Assembly (NCBI RefSeq): GCF_000276605.1
Contig: NZ_AKJX01000026.1
Span: 1 to 64,000, forward strand
Length of the DNA stretch: 64,000 bases
Source of the DNA: Acidovorax sp. CF316
Lineage (GTDB): Bacteria > Pseudomonadota > Gammaproteobacteria > Burkholderiales > Burkholderiaceae_C
Direction of reading: 5' to 3'
A model generated the notes under the pieces. The model was given only the letters and a program-made list of their open reading frames with translations, was not told where the DNA came from and made no database searches. The translations under genes and the position numbers were made by a program. This document shows, in pieces, positions 60,186-64,000 of this stretch (position 1 is the stretch's first letter; each line of letters starts with the position of its first letter).

Positions 60186-61184
60186 ATGAGCCTGCTTTCC
60201 TCCTCCTTCTCCCGCCGTGCCGCCCTCGCCCTGGGCATGGCCGCCGCGGCCGGCCTGGCGCCGCAGTTCGCCGCCGCCCAGCAGTTCCCGACCAAGGCCG
60301 TGCGCATCATCACGCCCTTCCCGGTGGGCGGTGGCCCGGACGGCGTGGCCCGCATCGTGGCCGAGAAGCTCGGCCGCATCTGGAACCAGCCCGTGGTGGT
60401 CGAGAACCGCCCCGGCGGCAACGGCTTCATCGCCATCGACGCCTTCAAGCGTGGCGCCAAGGATGGGCACGACCTGATCGTGCTCGACAACGTGCACCTG
60501 GCCGCCTACCCCAGCCTGTTCAAGAAGCTGCCCTACGACGCCGCCAAGGACTTCGACACCCTGCTGCCGCTGTTCAAGACGCACTTCTTCTTCACCGTGG
60601 GCACGGGCAGCAAGTACAAGACCGTGGGCGACATCGTGGCCGATGCCAAGGCCCGCCCGGGCAAGCTCAACTACGGCTCCTGGTCGGTGGGCAATCCCGT
60701 GCACCTGGGCTCGGAGCTGTTCGAATCGGCCACGGGAACGCAAATGGAGCATGTGATCTTCAAGGAGACCACGCAGCTCTACACCTCGGTCGCCACGGGC
60801 GACATCGACTTCGCGCTGGGCAGCGCTGCCACGGCCGGCCCGCTGTACCGCGCCGGCAAGCTGCGCCTGCTGGCCTTTGCCGGCCCGCAGCGTTCGGCCG
60901 AATTCCCGGACGTGCCCACCGTGGCCGAGGCGGGTGGTCCCAAGGACTTCACCGTCACGGGCTGGAACGCCATCGCCGTGCCGCCCGGCCTGCCCGCTGC
61001 CGTCACCGACAAGATCAAGCGCGACATCGAGCAGGCGCTGACGGGTGCCGATGTGGCCGAGAAGTTCAAGACCTTCGGCTACGAGCAGTTCCCCACCACG
61101 CGTCCCCAGTTCGCGCAGTTCGTCAAGGACGAGAGCCAGCGCTTTGGCGACGTGATCAAGAAGGCCAACGTCTCGCTGGACTGA
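60186..61184 (+). CDS. Tripartite tricarboxylate transporter (TctC/Bug)-type substrate-binding protein
   Basis: 332 residues with a twin-Arg-like N-terminus (SFSRRAALALGMAAAAGLAPQFAAA), then the Bug fold: FPTKAVRIITPFPVGGGPDGVARIVAEKLGRIWNQPVVVENRPGGNGFIAIDAFKRG. No TctA/TctB membrane partner is encoded nearby, as is usual for Bug proteins in Burkholderiales. Binding of a carboxylic acid of the pathway is probable. The gene sits between pmdF- and pmdD-like genes where Comamonas pmd operons have none that I recall. Confidence 0.88.
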   Translation: MSLLSSSFSRRAALALGMAAAAGLAPQFAAAQQFPTKAVRIITPFPVGGGPDGVARIVAEKLGRIWNQPVVVENRPGGNGFIAIDAFKRGAKDGHDLIVLDNVHLAAYPSLFKKLPYDAAKDFDTLLPLFKTHFFFTVGTGSKYKTVGDIVADAKARPGKLNYGSWSVGNPVHLGSELFESATGTQMEHVIFKETTQLYTSVATGDIDFALGSAATAGPLYRAGKLRLLAFAGPQRSAEFPDVPTVAEAGGPKDFTVTGWNAIAVPPGLPAAVTDKIKRDIEQALTGADVAEKFKTFGYEQFPTTRPQFAQFVKDESQRFGDVIKKANVSLD

Positions 61185-61206
61185 CCGGTCGGCAAGGAGA
61201 ACGCAC

Positions 61207-62130
61207 ATGAGCGAATTCACCAAGACCCCTGGCTGGCTCGACTGGTACGCCGGTCCGAGCAAGCCGCGCTTCCAGGTGCCTGCGGGCGCCGTGGACGCGC
61301 ACTGCCACGTGTTCGGCCCCGGTGCCGAGTTCCCCTACGCACCCGAGCGCAAGTACACGCCCTGCGATGCGAGCAAGGCGCAGCTCTATGCGCTGCGCGA
61401 CCACCTGGGCTTTGCGCGCAACGTGGTGGTGCAGGCCACCTGCCACGGCGCGGACAACCGCGCCATGGTCGATGCGCTGGTGCACTCGGGCGGCAAGGCG
61501 CGCGGCGTCGCCACCGTGCGCCGTTCGGTGACCGACGAGGAACTGCAGGCCATGCACGACGCCGGCGTGCGCGGCGTGCGCTTCAACTTCGTCAAGCGCC
61601 TGGTGGACTTCACGCCCAAGGACGAGCTGCTGGAGATCGCTGCGCGCATTGCCAAGCTCGGCTGGCATGTGGTGATCTACTTCGAGGCCGTGGACCTGCC
61701 CGAGCTGTGGGACTTCTTCACCGCACTGCCCACGACCATCGTGGTGGACCACATGGGCCGGCCCGATGTGACCAAGCCCGTCGATGGCCCCGAGTTCGAG
61801 CTGTTCCTGAAATTCATGCGCCAGCACCCCAATGTGTGGAGCAAGGTCAGTTGCCCCGAGCGCCTGAGCGTGGCCGGGCCCAAGGCGCTCGACGGCGAGC
61901 AGGCGGCCTACCGCGACGTGGTGCCGTTTGCGCGCCGCGTGGTCGAGGAGTTTCCCGAGCGCGTGCTCTGGGGCACCGACTGGCCGCACCCCAACCTCAA
62001 GGACCACATGCCCGACGATGGCCTGCTGGTGGACTTCATCCCGCACATTGCGACGACGCCCGAGCTGCAGCGCCAATTGCTGGTGGACAATCCCATGCGC
62101 CTCTACTGGCCTGAGGAAGTGAAAGGCTGA
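61207..62130 (+). CDS. 2-pyrone-4,6-dicarboxylate lactonase (LigI/PmdD-like)
   Basis: 307 residues of the amidohydrolase superfamily without the full metal site, as in LigI. AVDAHCHVFGPGAEFPYAPERKYTP (His32, His34), RGVRFNFVKRLVDFTP, and the active-site Asp in WGTDWPHPNLKDHMPDDG near residue 258. It opens the PDC lactone to 4-oxalomesaconate. AAGGAG ribosome site; four bases separate it from ligA. Confidence 0.92.
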   Translation: MSEFTKTPGWLDWYAGPSKPRFQVPAGAVDAHCHVFGPGAEFPYAPERKYTPCDASKAQLYALRDHLGFARNVVVQATCHGADNRAMVDALVHSGGKARGVATVRRSVTDEELQAMHDAGVRGVRFNFVKRLVDFTPKDELLEIAARIAKLGWHVVIYFEAVDLPELWDFFTALPTTIVVDHMGRPDVTKPVDGPEFELFLKFMRQHPNVWSKVSCPERLSVAGPKALDGEQAAYRDVVPFARRVVEEFPERVLWGTDWPHPNLKDHMPDDGLLVDFIPHIATTPELQRQLLVDNPMRLYWPEEVKG

Positions 62131-62134
62131 AGCC

Positions 62135-63444
<1,310 letters not shown>

Positions 63445-63445
63445 C

Positions 63446-64000
63446 ATGACTACGAACAAGACCATCAAGGTCGCCCTCGCGGGCGCCGGTGCCTTCGGCA
63501 TCAAGCACCTGGACGGCATCAAGAACATCGACGGCGTGGAAGTCGTCTCGCTGGTCAGCCGCGACCTGGACAAGACGAAGGAAGTCGCCGCCAAGTACGG
63601 CATCGGCCATGTCACCACCGACCTGGCCGACAGCCTGGCCCTGCCCGAGGTGGACGCCGTGATCCTGTGCACGCCCACGCAGATGCATGCCGAGCAGAGC
63701 ATCGCCTGCATGAAGGCCGGCAAGCACGTGCAGGTCGAGATCCCGCTGGCCGACAGCTTGAAGGGTGCACAGGAGGTCGTGGCGTTGCAGAAGCAAACCG
63801 GCCTGGTCGCCATGTGCGGCCACACGCGCCGCTTCAACCCCAGCCACCAGTACGTGCACAAGAAGATCCAGGCGGGTGAGTTCAACATCCAGCAGATGGA
63901 CGTGCAGACCTACTTCTTTCGCCGCACCAACATGAACGCCCTGGGCCAGCCGCGCAGCTGGACCGACCACCTGCTGTGGCACCACGCTGCCCACACCGTG
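63446..64000 (+). CDS. ligC: 4-carboxy-2-hydroxymuconate-6-semialdehyde dehydrogenase (LigC/PmdC-like), 3' truncated by window
   Basis: 185 residues before the sequence ends, with no stop codon reached. VALAGAGAFGIKHLDGI (nucleotide-binding GxGxxG), DAVILCTPTQMHAEQSIACMKAGKHVQVEIPLADSLKGAQEVVALQ, and HTRRFNPSHQYVHKKIQ are GFO/IDH/MocA family features; YFFRRTNMNALGQPRSWTDHLLWHHAAH matches LigC. NADP-dependent oxidation of CHMS gives PDC. It begins one base after the ligB stop. Confidence 0.92.
   Translation, partial: MTTNKTIKVALAGAGAFGIKHLDGIKNIDGVEVVSLVSRDLDKTKEVAAKYGIGHVTTDLADSLALPEVDAVILCTPTQMHAEQSIACMKAGKHVQVEIPLADSLKGAQEVVALQKQTGLVAMCGHTRRFNPSHQYVHKKIQAGEFNIQQMDVQTYFFRRTNMNALGQPRSWTDHLLWHHAAHTV

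Overview
This 64-kb window is high-GC (roughly two-thirds G+C by eye), gene-dense chromosomal DNA of a betaproteobacterium. It most resembles the Comamonadaceae (Acidovorax, Comamonas or Hydrogenophaga type). The reasons are the PCA 4,5-cleavage gene order known from Comamonas pmd clusters, the abundance of LysR regulators and orphan TctC-type binding proteins, and short intergenic repeats of a kind I associate with that family. No rRNA, tRNA, CRISPR array, integrase or intact transposase was seen. No gene-free stretch exceeds about 300 bases; the largest gaps are 4025-4287, 39457-39737, 41394-41665 and 49744-50005.

Layout. 1-11.5 kb: a truncated aspartoacylase-like gene, a Fur-box-controlled FecA-like receptor with a PepSY membrane partner, a tyrosine phosphatase, a small secreted protein, then methyltransferase, TapT-like (DTW), RIO-type kinase, GNAT and zinc-finger genes, and an AraC/EamA pair. 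11.5-31.8 kb: a long run of divergent regulator/enzyme pairs (LysR, TetR, WYL and AraC-type regulators facing SDR, GST, NIPSNAP, VOC, GFA, rhodanese and flavin-type genes). Several of the shared promoters carry clear dyads. One about 141-bp MITE-like element sits at 16.2 kb.

31.7-33.9 kb: a two-gene DNA repair/modification operon (radical SAM plus TIGR03915-type partner) whose start lies against a LexA-like SOS box. 34-39.5 kb: an archaic (Csu-type, spore-coat-U) chaperone-usher pilus operon. 39.7-41.4 kb: a PilG/PilH-like response regulator and a class I glutamine amidotransferase-like hydrolase. 41.7-47.2 kb: an unusual translationally coupled pair, a FecR-TPR-outer-membrane beta-barrel protein and a CHASE2 adenylyl cyclase. 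It looks like an envelope-to-cAMP signalling module.

47.7-64 kb: an aromatic catabolic island. VanA/VanB demethylate vanillate to protocatechuate (PCA). A GntR/FCD regulator (VanR-like) faces them. A branched-chain-type ABC importer (SBP, two permeases, two ATPases) follows, then a 6PGDH-like dehydrogenase, a LysR regulator (PmdR-like) and the PCA 4,5-cleavage operon. That operon holds a ModA-like binding protein without signal peptide, OMA hydratase, CHA/HMG aldolase, TctC-like SBP, PDC lactonase, LigA and LigB, and CHMS dehydrogenase cut by the window end. Five TGTATACA sites occur, in the vanA-vanR spacer, before the ABC importer and before the pmd-like operon. They suggest that one regulator ties demethylation, uptake and ring cleavage into one regulon. 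An OMA tautomerase (LigU/GalD type) is not visible and may lie beyond the right edge.
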